DNA of 64,000 nucleotides. Source: Limnoperna fortunei (lineage: Eukaryota; Mollusca; Bivalvia; Mytilida; Modiolidae). Below are positions 9,710 through 24,600 of this stretch, in pieces. The notes under the pieces are model-generated. The model saw nothing but the letters and a program-made list of their open reading frames with translations, had not been told where the DNA came from and searched no databases. Location: positions 93,943,756 through 94,007,755 of the forward strand of contig OX104112.1 in NCBI GenBank assembly GCA_944474755.1, in the 5' to 3' direction. Numbering within the stretch: the first letter of the stretch is position 1; the number at the start of each line of letters is the position of its first letter. A program made the position numbers and the translations under genes.

Positions 9710-12597
9710 GTAAGTTTGGTTCCCAACATTTTGCTATATATTTTATTCTAAATTAATATTGTAAAGTGCTTCATCCTAAACACATATACATTAATAGTTT
9801 TAAGAGTAGTCATACAGCCCATAGGCATAATTTGATATGTGTAAATTTATTGTACCTTGTAATATTGCAGTTAAACCGTTCAAATGTGTGTAACATAAAT
9901 GCTGAATCTTATTAAGAGTAAAATAATATGATTGCATTTCCTATCCGTAACATGTCAAGTAATGCTCAGAATTTATGTCAAGTCGAACATGTAATGTTTT
10001 AGGAGGCGCAACAACAGTTCTAGGTATGTAAACTTATTTTAAATAGAAAACGTAAATAATATTGTACAGCTTTATACACATGTATGAAATTAGACAAATG
10101 ATATTGTCCATAAAGTCACATAACAAAACAGCACGATAACAAAATTCGGATACACGATCAACATACGAAACCTAAAACTGTATAATATTGGAACACTATA
10201 AGGTGTTAAGAGAAATACGAAAAACCATATGATGGGAAATTAAAAATCAAAGCGCAATACATGTAGCTTTCTTTTTTGTTTTATTGTGTTCTAAATTTCT
10301 GACGCCCAAGAGACTGTAGTGTATGAAAACTATGGTTATCTACCTGTTATAAAAATCTTGGTGTTATTTATACGCGTCGAGCACAAACTAAGCAGTAAAT
10401 ATATTGATTATAAAGATTACATGTAGTCTAAACAATTTACACAATAGCTGTTTTTTAATGTACACATTGTTCCTGAAAAAATAGAACGACTTTTATTTCA
10501 CGACCTTTTTTGCGCGGAAATAGACAATAATTTATCAATTATTCAAGCCCGAAAGATATGAATTACTAGCATTACATCAACGGACAATAGCCTAAATTAT
10601 CTATAATATAAAATCCTCTTATACAAGCTGCTTCGTATAGATTGCTCTTGTGTTAGACAAATTCAAATGATCGGATCAATTCAGGACATTTATTAGAGTA
10701 GATTCAATTTATTAGGTAACTTCTTTAGTTTTAATTGAGTCCAATAAAGATTTTGGCGTAATAATTAATTAAATATACAAACTATGCCTAGTTTAATCAA
10801 TAGACCTGAACTAATTTAACTAGACCATGCCTAAGAATCTACAAGAAATGTCTTACCTTCACTTAGACCTTGCACATTGGGGTCAAACATGAACACTGTT
10901 ATCTTAAAATGGCTACTCGTAACTAATATTGTAAGACTTTATGACTTTATGTGTATTGTTACTGTCAAATATTGTCAATATTTGTACATAATTCCTAAGA
11001 TTTATTTTCAACTAAATTTCTCTCTTTATGGCAGTAAAATTATTTTATATTTAGATTAGATACATCTGAACATGGGGTACAAGTATAAATGAAGGTCATA
11101 CATGTATAAATGTCATCATAAATAATACACACCTTTTCGTTGTGGTTTATCCAAGTGTAAATTAATCGCCAAGGTCAAAAGACAAAAAATGTATTACATA
11201 CAATTATTCCCTACAAAAAGAACATTAAGGTCGAGGTCATACAAATGCAATCATGAAACAATTCACAACTTCTCAATGTGATACATCCACATGTGTAATA
11301 TCTAAGGATGGATCAAAGGTCATCCAAGGTCAACCACATTGCCCTATGATGAACTACCTACATATCAAATATCTAAGGCTTAGGTCAAAAACGAAAAAAT
11401 GGAAATTTGACCGTAAAGGTTAAGGTCAATGATCGTCTTATGTAAACTACTCTGGTATGCAACAGATCGCCCTAAAGGGACTTACCCATATACCCATATA
11501 CCAAATATCTATTGCCTAGATCAAAAGACAGAAAGGTTACAGGCCGGAAAGCTTTCAATGCAATATAACATAAAGTTTACCCTGAGGCCAAAAGGTCAAG
11601 GTCATATAAATTTCAATATTATATGCGACACACTGTCTCATAATGATACATCTTCATGTTTAATATGTCTAAGGCATAGGTCAAAAGGCAAAAACTTAAG
11701 AGGCTGGATGTTTCATTATTAAATTAACATACATTGGCCTTAAGGGAGGTCAAAGGTCAAGGTCATTATGTATGCGACACACATTCATTTGTACCATATC
11801 TAAGTAAGGCCTAGGTCAAAAGGGAAAACCTTACAGCTGGAAAAAGCTTTCCCTATAGACAATTACATGAATTTCACCTTGAGAATCGACATGTACAGGT
11901 CTAAGCACAAAACAATTAAAGAATAGAAAGCTTTGCTGTAAAGAAGAACAATAACGAGAACAAGGACGAGAAGAAAAAATCAGACAAAAACAAATGCCTC
12001 ACTTCGTTTCAAGGTGAGATATAATTAGAGAAGAGTTTGTCTCGCTCGCTGAAAATTAAAATTTCAACTTTTTTTTATTTCGTTTGAAAAGCATGGTCAT
12101 GATAATATGTATTGTAGGCCCAACAAGAACTACCTGGTCGAATGGTAAGCATTGGAAGTTTTTCCGTAACAATTATGCAGAGATAAGTTCTTACATATGA
12201 TTTGGAAAAAATCTTTTTTCAAACTATAAATGCTATAACGATAAACGTTTTCGGATGTAATGTTCACACTAGTAAATGCTTTAACAATAGGCCAGTTATC
12301 AAATAAAGTTTTTTGCTAAATGAAGTTTCCAAAATGAAAGTATATTTATGAATGATTCTTATCTTACATTCGTTTACGTTTATAGTAATTTTTAATTTGG
12401 TCAAAATGCCTTAAACAAGAAATTCCCAGATCCGTTCATAACGACTGTTGGGGAACTACTTTTTGTTGCTAAACATAAACCAGTATGGCGGCCATGTATC
12501 GTGTACGCTTCAGACAATACATAAACCAGTAACATCGAATTTTGGCAATAAAAATATCTAATTTAATTGAAACAGATGTATATAATAATAATAATAA

Positions 12598-12695
<98 letters not shown>

Positions 12696-15600
12696 ATCAT
12701 TTGTTTAGAGAAATAGATTCAAGAAATATTTTAACAGTACACTCTTTGCATTCATTGTTCACATTGCTGAATGAAGTGTGTGGACGAAATGCGAGTAAAG
12801 GAATATATAAACGAGACTTAAAAATTTTCGTTTCTAGTAATTTTAATTACATAAATCATTCCAATACATACAATAGCCATAGCGGTAAAACTACCTTATA
12901 TTTTCTCAGTCACAACAAATCAACAAAATGAGCAAGATGAACGGCTTTGCCACGAACTTTATTTTTCAGCACTGTTCGTTTCCTTTTTACTGATAAATCC
13001 ATCTAACAATGTAGCTAACATCGTCCTCTGGTGCAATATTTTTCATTTACACAAGCGTCGCTTTAAAATATAACCCCAGGTCACCCACCAGTTCACTACC
13101 CAGTTGGATTGGTTGTTAACGCCTTGTTTTCGCTGACTTTTCGCGCGTTTTGTTCCGTCGGAAATTTTTGTCATAAAACAATTAACTAATGTAGCTACCT
13201 GCTACTTGTTTTCTGGCTTTCGAGTTAAACTGACTATTCCCGTTGAGTTATTTCCACAAACGAGACATATGTCCATAAAAGCCTTTTTTGATAAACGGTA
13301 TTTTTATTTGAATTTAATTAGCGGACGCCGGACGTTACGTCATAATGCTTTTTATCGGAATTACGTCAGTTACATTTAATACTGACGTAAATTGTGAGGC
13401 ATTCCGAATGTTCCCAAAAAGGTCAAAATTTTGACCGGTGACCTGATGTATATTCGATCCGGAAGTCCGCTTACGGTTTTTGGGAATATTTAGTCAGGAT
13501 CACAGACTATGTCTATAGCTAGGTTTAAGTTGCGTTTGAAAGATATGAAGTTATACATGACGTTAAATATAGACCGCGGTACAACGAGGAACATTAGTAT
13601 ACGGAATTCACGAAAATATTGTTTTTATTCTGTCTTCGTTTGTTTCCAGTAATAATTCTTTCGGCAAATCGTAAAAATATATGTGTCAATGCCAATTATT
13701 CCCTACAAAACTGACCACGTCTTCGATAAATTTGACCTCGTTCATAAATCAATTAATTTATTTATTTATTTTCTTTACTTACCGATCTTCCAGCTGTTGC
13801 CTATGACGTTTCATCGACAGGTAAGTTTACAATGTACTCTCACTTAGAGATCGTTAATCTTCGTTGTTTGATCTCCGAGTTGTCCAGCCTCATACTCCAA
13901 TAAAAACTTGTACGCCACGTCTTCGTCTTCACTTCGTCGTGTATATTCACACACTTATAATAGAATTTTATGTTGCGAAAAAAAAATAGTAGATATTTTT
14001 AAAAAATTGGAAGTCGATGTATGAACTAGTTCGACTCACTCACAAAGAAATTTGATAAATTTGACCTCGTTCATAAATCGATAAATTTATTTATTTATTT
14101 TTATTTATTTACCGATCTTCCAGCGGTTGCCTATGATGTTTCATCGACAGGTAAGTTTACAATGTACTTTCAGTTAGAGATTGTTAATCTTCTTTGTTTG
14201 ATCTCCGGGTTGTCCAGACTCCTACCCCAATAAAAACTTGACGCCACGATACAGCTTTAAAAGAAATGCTGAAACGCCATTCTATCAAAGACACATACTA
14301 ATCGTTATTTGATGTTTTTCTACCAAATAGAGGCGACATAGAATTTTTTACAGCAGTTATGGTTTCTTTTTTCATCTTAATTTTACTAGGAAGTATTTAT
14401 AACGTTTAAACAATATATTTCGAAAAGCATAATATATTATTAAATATGTGCGATACACTAAAAATGTTCAGTCAAGTCGCACTATTGCACACATTTATTT
14501 ATTACTTTTTAAGGGTCAATGGTTTCTTCTGTATTTTGTTTATCTGTGTGACTAGCTTTGGATATTACTATTGACGAAAGTGAATCTAGGATTCTTGGAA
14601 ATCTTCCCCTGTTTATGTCTAAAGATATTACAAAATATAGTTTATTCATTTCAGCCAAAATCTTTGCGTTTTTATTATACTCACGTTATACATGCACGCA
14701 ATATATATTGCTTTATTTTCAAACAAAAACGTCAGAATATTACTGATATAGCTTTAAATTACGATAATTAAGATCACCGTAGGATGGCAATGCTAATGCT
14801 ACTGCCTCTGACAAGTTTATGTTTTGAATTGTCATGTTAGAACAATCAAGCTGCAAATTGATAGGTAGCATTGAGTGTAATTGGCATGATAAACAATAAT
14901 GTTTCCACCCGATCATATCATGAATAAGAAAAAAAGCAAAGAAAACCGACCGAACACCAAGAGCCATCAGTCAAGGAACAGTTACAAATCCGGATATAGA
15001 CAAACACAACACAAAAACTAAAAACACCAAAAACAAAAAGAGGGTAACCCGAACCCAATAAAAACTATGGGTACACTCAGGTGCTCCGGACGAGTAAGCA
15101 GTGCCTGCCTCTAATTAGACACCCGTTGAGTTACTTATTGTCATGTCTCGGGAAAAGGGAAACACTACCTATGACTCAGCGAACATGACACATCGTATTT
15201 GAAATACTGATTTCCCATCATGATCAATTAGGTCATTGTGACGACCTTAAACTTCTGTAAAGATAACATCAACCTATATAAAACAAACACTTGTTTGAGT
15301 AGTTTAGCAGTCAACAGCAGTGATCGGTCAAGAAAACCAGAAGACCGATCGCAGTATCTAGAATAGCGTATAAGTTTGTGAAATGTACAAACCTTACGCT
15401 GGACCTGCTGGAATGTTGCTGTTGATGAACGGGGAGTTGACAATTGTAAAGTTGAAGTCATCTCGTTTGTGTTTTTTTAGAAGAAGGTCTAAGTAAGAGG
15501 CTGACCTTATTGTAATGGTGGTGTCTTTAATTTCCAGCTCGCTTGGGTAAATAGTCACCAAATTTATCATTGTTGAGGGACAAAACATCATCAATATAGC

Positions 15601-18600
15601 GGAATGTGAAATTAAAGGTCTGGGCCAGTGTCTTTTCTTTCTTCTTCAGCAGGCCTTCTAGGAACTCAGCCTTATAAGAGTACAAAAATATGTCGGCGAG
15701 AAGAGGATCACAATTAGGAATACTAAGTCAGTCTGTTGAAAAACATGTCCTCCAAACATAACGAATATGTTGTCAATCAGAAAATCTGAAATATGACAGA
15801 TGTGGTCTTCCGAACATTAGTATTAGATTTAGAGTCATTGATGACGAAGTAAGTTAACAAACTAGAGCGATTACACCTAGATGCTGCCAGAATCATCACT
15901 GATTTACCAATCTACACTAGTTCCTCGGTAATCTACAACGAAATTGGGTGGGAAAATCTTGAAACCCGAAGAAAACGTAAAAAACTTCAGCTATTTCATT
16001 CTATTTACAACAATAGAGCCCCGGAATATTTGTGTAATTTACTACATCCTTCGATTCAGTCTACTACTGTATATCCACTTCGTAACGGAAGCGACTTTAT
16101 TGTGCCTTTCTGTAGACTTTCCATAACATCAAACTCTTTTTTCCCATCAACAGTACGAATGTAGAATATCCGAAATATTGTTAGCAAGTCTAAGTTTAAA
16201 AGTGAACTATTAAACTTATCTATTAAATCTAATTTACCAAATCATTTTTATAGTGGACCAAGAAATCTGAATATAATATTAACCCAACTTAGATGTTCAT
16301 CCTCTTTCTTGAACAATGACTAATTTAAAGTTAATATTGTGCAACGACCTAACTGTAACTGGTGCAAACTTTGAGACGCTTATCATTACTTCCTAGAATG
16401 TCCAACCTATCACGCAGCTAGACAAAAACTACTTTGCGATCTCAATTGGGTCATAGATTATGGTAGTCTTGATCTCGATCTTCTTCTTGGTAAATCTAAG
16501 ACACTTTCAACTGAACAATATGAAAACGTACTATCGCATGTCTTTTCTTTCATTAGGAAAACAAAAAGGTTTCTCATAGTTTAATCAATCTTACATTTAT
16601 ACAGACATACACAGACAAGCACACACAACACACATCCTTCCCTGTATTTATTTATTATTTTCTTTCAGTTTCTTTCTTTCTTATTTGTTTTGTAAAGACT
16701 TTTGTTTTTTTTTAATTTCAAATTAAGACATATATTGTAATTTTATTAACTAATTTCGATTTGCACGCCTTCAATGCTATAGATTTATTTTCATTGTATT
16801 GTATAGGTGAAGACTTCATAAGTAGGGAATACTTGTGTCTAATACCTTTTTGTATTTTATGCAAATAAAATATGTTTAAATCAAATCAAATCAAATCAGT
16901 AAGTTCTGTCTTGACTAATTACCGGGTATTTATATTATCTCTCCCCGTATTTCTTGAAAAAGCTACGTTTTATAAAATAATTGTCACGTTTTTTAAAGTT
17001 CATTGCTTGATTATTAACCTTGCATATTTAAACATGTTAAAGGTGTCCCAGGAACTGCCCCATGTATGGATTTTGTCAATTGTACAGCATATAGTGCTAC
17101 TGTATGTACCGATTTTGCTGAATTTTCGCAGAGAAACTGTCGGAAAAATTGTAATTTTTGTGGTAGGTTTTTTATTTCCTGTTTGTTGGTTTTAAATAGA
17201 ATAGTTACATTGGACAACAAGTAAACTCCTGATTAAAATGTTATGTATGTCGAGTCACACGGTTGGAGTCTTCAGGGTCATCAAATAATGAGTGGTCCTT
17301 CGGTTACCCGTGTCAAAATATTCATTAAAAAATCAATTAAAATGTTTCCCACATATAATCAAATAAGTTGTTATTACATTCCCTTTATTTTTAACGATTT
17401 ATTGATAATACTTTGCCAGATATTAAACATTTTTATATGTAACGTGTACGTTATATAACTGATTCAGTAACAAATACTTAATTGTTACTTGTGTGCGTAT
17501 TTCAAGTGTACTGGAAGATACCTAGACGTAATTAAAAGAAATTCAAGTACGAATAAACAGAGCCAAGACCAACACAAAAACTCACAAACACAACAAGAAA
17601 CAACCATTTAACTTATTCAATGAAACAAATAAACAATATGAACCATTCTAAACAAATGGTGATGTTATGTGTTCCAAAAGATTGAGCATTTCCTACAGTG
17701 ACGTATGTTTTGACTGATATTCAACATCGGTGAAATTTTTTTGACTCGCCATCACAAATCATTATTTTATAAATGTGAATGGGAAAACGTCTTTCCTTTA
17801 TTCTTGTAGACTGTGTTGACAAAATTTCTAATTGTGCTGACTATGGTTCACAAGCGTGTATAGGAATTTATAAGGCATGGGCCAGGGAACACTGCGCATT
17901 CACGTGTCATTATTGTGGTTTGTAATTTATTTTGTTATATTTATCTTTATCAATATGTAATGTTATTAAAATACTTGATTGAAATTTTTTAACGCAACTT
18001 GTCTTGATACCTGACGGAACAAATGTCGTTACTACACAAATTCGAACATTCTCTTAACTTTCTTCAAATTCTTCATTGGAATAAAGTGAAAGAAACCAGA
18101 ACGGTCCAAAGCCACATGACGAGACAAAGAAGAAACCTAATTAACTGTAAAACCGGAAATGAGTAGCTAGCAAGAGTGCACTCATGTGTTTTGGATGTGA
18201 GGACAATGTCTGCATCTAATTAGTCACACTTAGAGTTATTCATAGTCACTTGTTTACCGTGTAAATTCAGATTTAGGAATTGTGAAACATAACAGTGGCT
18301 AACAAAATGTCTAATCGGACTTTGAATATGAATTTTTTACAACGATCAACTTGTAAAACATACCTATGGCTCAGAATTTTTTTTAAATAATTTTATAAAC
18401 TATAAACTAAATTGTGATGACGGTACCCTTTCAAGAAACACATTACTTTTTGACACCTAGATCAAAAAAGTTCTGGCTGAACAGAAATGTAACAACTTTA
18501 TAAAACTAGTAAATGAAAAGGGTAATTTGCATGGTATATATGTATTTGAACATATAACTTTTAAAATTAAACTAGCTTCTTCTGCAGGTAATTCTTGTGA

Positions 18601-21600
18601 AGATGTTTCCGGAAACTGTCACGCATATGGTTTAGACGCTTGCACCGAGTTCCCCATATGGGCAATGGAAGATTGTAAACATTTTTGTAATCTGTGTAGT
18701 AGTAAGTAAATTTTTCTGGACGTGAACTCCATTAACGATGTTGCAGTGAATATTTAAAAGCCTACACATTTTATGTTTAATGTATTGAACATTCAAAACG
18801 CGTTGAGTTGTTGTTGTTGTTTTGAGTCTTGGCGTTATACACGAAATGCTATATACATGTCTTTTCAAGTCAAAAGTGTTCATTTAAAAGATTGTCTTTT
18901 GTATATGCCTAATAAAATCAACTTTCTTTAGTACCAACAGGATGTTTTGATAAATCGGCTGCTAAGTGCATTGAATATGGAACGACAGTATGTACTCAAT
19001 ATCCAGAATGGGCAGAGACGGAATGTGCAAAGTTTTGTAATTATTGTGGTGAGTAACAAGTAAAGATTTTTTGCCAGTTTATACAAGGAAACAAATGTGA
19101 ATTGTTTAACTGTTTTAATGTGATATTAACGAAAAGATTATTTTTTAGTCGAATAGCAAGCAATATATACCCGACTTCAACCTCAATTAATAGGATTGCC
19201 AGTAGTTCTGCTTATACTACCAATATTAGATGTTCACATCGGTATTGCTAAAAATTTTGATTGTAATTATGAAAAACGCATTTTAATCCCAAAATAGAAT
19301 ATAATATCGAGAAATACTATTGTCCTATACATTTTAGTAATATCTAACAGATTGAAAAATCTTAAAATCCGGCGCGAAATGCAGTTCATGTTGTTTTAAT
19401 CTGTTTTAGGTATGATCCACATGTCAAATACTTGTCCTAGATATTGTTTAATCTTTGTAGATTGCATTATGTATTTAGTGTTATTACATAAATGTGCTTA
19501 GTGAATACTTATGAATACAAATAATATCGATATGAACCTGTGAGCTATTTACATCGTAGCCTCGCATTTTCTTTGGCTGGTATGTTTTGCATTCCAACTA
19601 GTTATAAACCTTCATATTATTAATGGCCTTCCTAGATAGTATATCGCTTTGTTCTGGTTTAAAATGGGATTATATCTCAAAATGTCTTAGCCAATCAGAT
19701 TATGATGTTCCCATGTCCGCCAAAAATTATTTCCATGAAAGTGTTGAACTATACACAAATTGCCCTTCCTTGTCGCCTAAGATCTGTACATGGCAGCCTT
19801 ATAATAATATATAATTAAAATGCAACAAAACAAGGCATATGTTTCTATTGCATTAATTGGGAACCATAATATAATATGTTGTATCTACTATCATAAGAAA
19901 CGACAAGAACTAATTTTACAGAAATATTTTATTGATGAAAGTCATACAATGGGTTTTTGCTTTAATTATTAATCTGAAACTTTTTTTCCTCAATTCTAAA
20001 CATAGAATTTAGTTGTTTGGGGTATTTTTTCTTTCACAACAGGTCCGAATGCTGCACACGATTCATCCTGCAGAGATTATATTCCAGACTGTGAGATATA
20101 CGGGCATGGTATTTGCAACGATAATACGTACGTGGAGTGGATAAACAAAAACTGCCAGAAATTTTGCAATTTGTGCGGTAAGAGTTATTGTTAATGTAAA
20201 ATATCTTTAAAAGAGGCAAAGATTATAACATTATTTATTACATGAATAGAATTTTGCGTATTTTGCATGATCTAAAACCAATTTTCGTGTCACGATAAAT
20301 CGCACCAGTACTAAAATTACATAAAGATGTGGACATTTTTGTCTGGTTCTCGATTCCACTTCTCAGTAGTAAAGCGCAATCCTATATTGATCTGTTTTTG
20401 ACCAGTTTAAGCCTGTTTTTCATGACTGTTCCAAAATAACTAAATTTTAATTTTAGTTGTCTTTGAATTATCTGTAATTCTAAAATATACTGTTAAAATA
20501 CATGTATGTAAGAACAAAATTATTAATTATTTATACTCGTTTCAATATTTGAAATGGGATGAAACTGGAATTTCACAATTATCAGCAAATCAATATCAAA
20601 GTGCAGTATTAACAGAAAATATTAAGGGTAACCAGCATTACAACAATTACAAAATGTAAGCACCCTCTGTTTGATGGTGATTTTATTCATGTAATAAAAC
20701 AATTACTGACTTTGATATACGTCACTATCAGGATTTCGCGGCCTTCAAAAATGTACATTCCCCTCGCCTAGCGGATCGGTGAATATTACATTTTTTCAGG
20801 CTGATAAATCCTGATAGCGACCAATATCAAAGTCATTAATCGTATATGATTAAATTTTGTCTAAATATAAGCAATACAAATAATGGGTACTATTTGATCA
20901 AAATATATGCAAAGAAGTGTCGATATGACAAAAAACTATGTAACATATATTAAATGTCATTATGCACAGAACGAGGTATTAAAGTATACTTCCAGATAGT
21001 ACACGATATTTCATAAGTAAACGATATTAGGAGAAGCTCAATATACGTTTTCAGACAGAATAGTCGGTTTTGAAAAAGGGTCTCAAAAGCAGTGACGCTA
21101 AAAATGAACAATACAATTTATTTTTTGTTATTCAACTGCAAACGTCCAAATCTCTGCAGAGTATGGAACGTACACATAATTATTCGGACTTTAATTACTA
21201 AAATCCATGTTTGTGCGGGATGTAAAAAACCAGCCAATACAGCTCGTTTTACATAAAATGTGCACATTCGTTTGATGGCCAACTGTGCTATGCACTTTAA
21301 ATGTATCCTAGAAATGAATTTGCGTTTATGATTCCTGTATTTAAATTAGCAATGTAAAACTTGGCAGATATAATTCTATCCCAATGTCCACTCAATGGTC
21401 ATTCGGAGACACTAATATCACTGTTATATTTGCATTGTTTTAGAACGTTTTAAGATTAGACTGATAATACGTTCTATTTGACTACATAATGTATTTATTT
21501 CTATCTAGACTGTATTGTCTGATATGAAATGTGCACTGGTGAATCTGTGTGGCAGTCTGACATGAAATGAAACTATACATTTTTATAGGTATTAAATCCC

Positions 21601-24600
21601 ACTTACCTCAGTGTAGGGACATAATACCACATTGCAATGAATACAATCGAGATAAGATTTGTTTGGATGCAACGTATATTCCGTGGGCGAAGGAACATTG
21701 TTCTAAGTTTTGTAATTTCTGTCGTAAGTATCTTACTAATGTTAAGAAAAGTGTATACTAACAATGTGTATACAAAGCCGTATCACTAGTCCTTATTAAC
21801 TGTAATTTATGAACAGAAAAGCAGTACGGTATCGAAAATAAGGTATATAAGTGTAAACATGTTACTCTAGAGTGCGAATTAGCGTATTATGAGAGAAGAA
21901 AGTCTATTTTGATCTATAACCTTGTACGGATCAGGTCAACTATCTTGACCATGTGGTTACCCATGTTTTATCTAATATTGACTATGACTCTTTTTCTTGC
22001 TTCAGTACAAATCATTGAATAATTTAAATTAAGAATGTTTAAGTTTGTTAAGAAAACAAAGATTGGTTAGCTGAGAATCTGTTTCAAGAAATGTTTGCTC
22101 AATCTTAGGGAATAGGTGTATAAATATACATGTAATAAAAATACAATAAAAAATACAGCCGAGAAAGAACCGAGAGCTTGTAATATCATTTGCAATAAAG
22201 AATATGCCATTAACCTGTCACAGAATTAAATAACATATATGATGTGTTATTGTATATCAGTAATAAATTAGTATATATGATTGGCTAACAACTGATCCGC
22301 TGAAATAAGAAATACAAGATATAAAAACCTGCGGTCCGATTTTCTTATATGGACTGATAGCTATCACTCCATATCAGAAAATCGGACCGCTAGCTATTTT
22401 ATAGTTATTTCCTTTTAAAAAAGCGCATTGTTGGATCGGACGTTTGTTGTCGGACGACACAAACAACCATGTTTGTGAGGTTTGCTGTCCTAGGGGATGA
22501 ATACAATATGGAAGTTCTTTCAGGCAAAAATGCAAAGAACACTATACCAAGTATGCAATTCGTGTATTCTATGACTATTGTATGCAGTACGTTAGTGCAC
22601 TTGCCATCGAAACCCATCCAGCAGAAACATTGGACATATTACTGGAGTCGTTTTATACAGAAGCACGGAATCGTTACGGTGAAAAAAAATAGTGTGTTAA
22701 CCATGAAATCCATCCGGCATGGCATAAATAGGTACTTACAATTTCCTTTTCTTCATTTTTCTAGAAAGGACATTTTGATTTTAACGTAAGTCAAAGGGTC
22801 TTAACGTAAGTCTTAACAGTTCAAGTTAGTGCGATGAAAAAAATATGAAAAGTTCAGATTTACCAGATATGCATTCGAAATAGGTCTTATTTGGAAATTA
22901 TCTTGATTTCGCACCCGGGATTGTTTAAGAAAATTGTTTAAGCCCCCTTCCTAAAATCTTTTGTTATTTATGGACTCTTATTACTCTTACAATTTCTTGG
23001 CTTTGGGGGCAAAGTGCGCTCGCCTCCAATCTCAATTGACAAGGATTGCCAGTTTTCGTACCGAAGGTAAGGGGTTTTCTTCGGCCACTACGGCATCCTC
23101 CCCAAATAAAAACTGGATGCCATGATATAGCTGAAAATTTGCTTAAGGTGACGTTAAACAGTATTCAAACAAACAAACAAACAAACAAACTCTTATAATC
23201 TTTTTAGGCATATCTTATATTATAGAGCTATGGTTATGCAACAACTAGTCCAAAGCCAACAATATTTTGATGAGTTGAAAAATATAAAAAGAAAATGAGT
23301 TAAAAAATATCTGTAAATAAATTTGGATAAATACAAATTACAAATATTGATCCGTCATCATCAGAGCTGAAGAAATGGATGTGACACTATGCAGGTGGAT
23401 TCATTATGACTCAATAGCATATTTCCTTTACGAAGTCCTTTAATGAGCATGTATAGTCAAACCGCTATTAATTGAAACATAATGCAGCATTGTATTGAAT
23501 GTTAACTCTTTCAGGTACTATAATGAACCACACCTTAGAAAGGATTCCAGATAATCGATGGGCCAGAGTTCGAAATAAGTAATGAAATGTTCAACGCAAT
23601 ATGCGTCAACTTGAAAAAAGACGGAAAAGGAAATAGAATTGGACAAAAAATAACACAACTCTTATGCATAAAGTTTCTAATGGATCAAATGCTTCATTGT
23701 TGAAGGCGTGATAGAGAAGGACTTCGGGACTTAAAGGACTCGTATATACTACAACAAATGGAAGTGGAATGAAATTTATCATGAAAAATATTTCCAAGGT
23801 AACTAAAAATCACAGACAAGACCAAGAAGATGGTATTGGAGGAATACTTGCAGAATGTCCTTCAAGTGAAAATTGTTCAGTTAAATCGTTTCAACTATAC
23901 ATTGAGCACATTAACCCACATTGTGATGCTTTATTTCAAAGACCTAATGATGACTTCGATGTTAATGAACCTGTTTGGTTCCAAAAATGCACATCTTTCG
24001 AAGCCTTACACAAACCATTCGCTAAGAGCCACATCCATAACTGCCTAGATAAAGCCGAGATAGAAAAAATAAATTGAAAGTGTTGAGAGCTATTGTAGAG
24101 ATGCAAGTATTTTAAAGAAGAAAAATATATCTGCTACTTTATCAAAAACTTTGTATAATAGTACCTGTAGTGAAAGTTCTGATGGATTAAAGAAAGATGA
24201 AAATTTCTTGGTTCCTGTAACAAATCACGCAAGTAGAATTCAACAATGATATAAACTTTTTAGAAGATGACATAATGCTGGCTGGTTCAGAAGCAGACAG
24301 AGTTTTGAGAGAAATAAGAGTTCAGCCCCAGTCCCAAATTAATGTAAAAAATGAGGCAAACCAAAGTCTTAATCACATGTTTAACATTTCAAACATAACA
24401 GGAGGTGTATTCAACTTTTATGTGAATCAGCCAAACACTACTTAATACAATGTTAAGGGACCGGCCATTTAACTTGCAGGGGGCCTTGGTTTTTCCCTTA
24501 AAATGTATTTTGAAAATGATTTTTGATGAAAAAAATATTAAGGAAGCAGAGGGTAAGAAAAAAAATGTTCTGAAGAAGCATTTCTGCTATATAAAATAAT

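Larger units (their letters stand above)
13722..14250 (+). repeat. 330-bp-offset tandem duplication containing a coding microexon
   Basis: About 200 bp from 13722 (GATAAATTTGACCTCG) to 13920 recurs from 14051 to about 14250 at an offset of 330 bp. Each copy carries the same acceptor, microexon and donor. The 3' part of each (CCAATAAAAACTT..ACGCCACG) resembles the tail of the SINE-like repeat near 23110. The 13921-14050 spacer is not duplicated. Confidence 0.85.

Noticed and set aside
9868..9886. Possible 15-nt microexon TTAAACCGTTCAAAT
   Set aside because: Its donor would be GTGTGT in a TG-rich stretch; too weak to call.
12542..12931. 129-codon ORF with a long poly-leucine run
   Set aside because: It is the ATT microsatellite translated; the flanks have no domain.
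14558..14771. Exon following GTGTGACTAG
   Set aside because: An acceptor-like site exists but no GT donor ends the segment in phase and no domain is seen.
16872..17195. 107-codon ORF as a gene
   Set aside because: It overlaps a phase-correct ShKT exon in another frame and a LINE tail.
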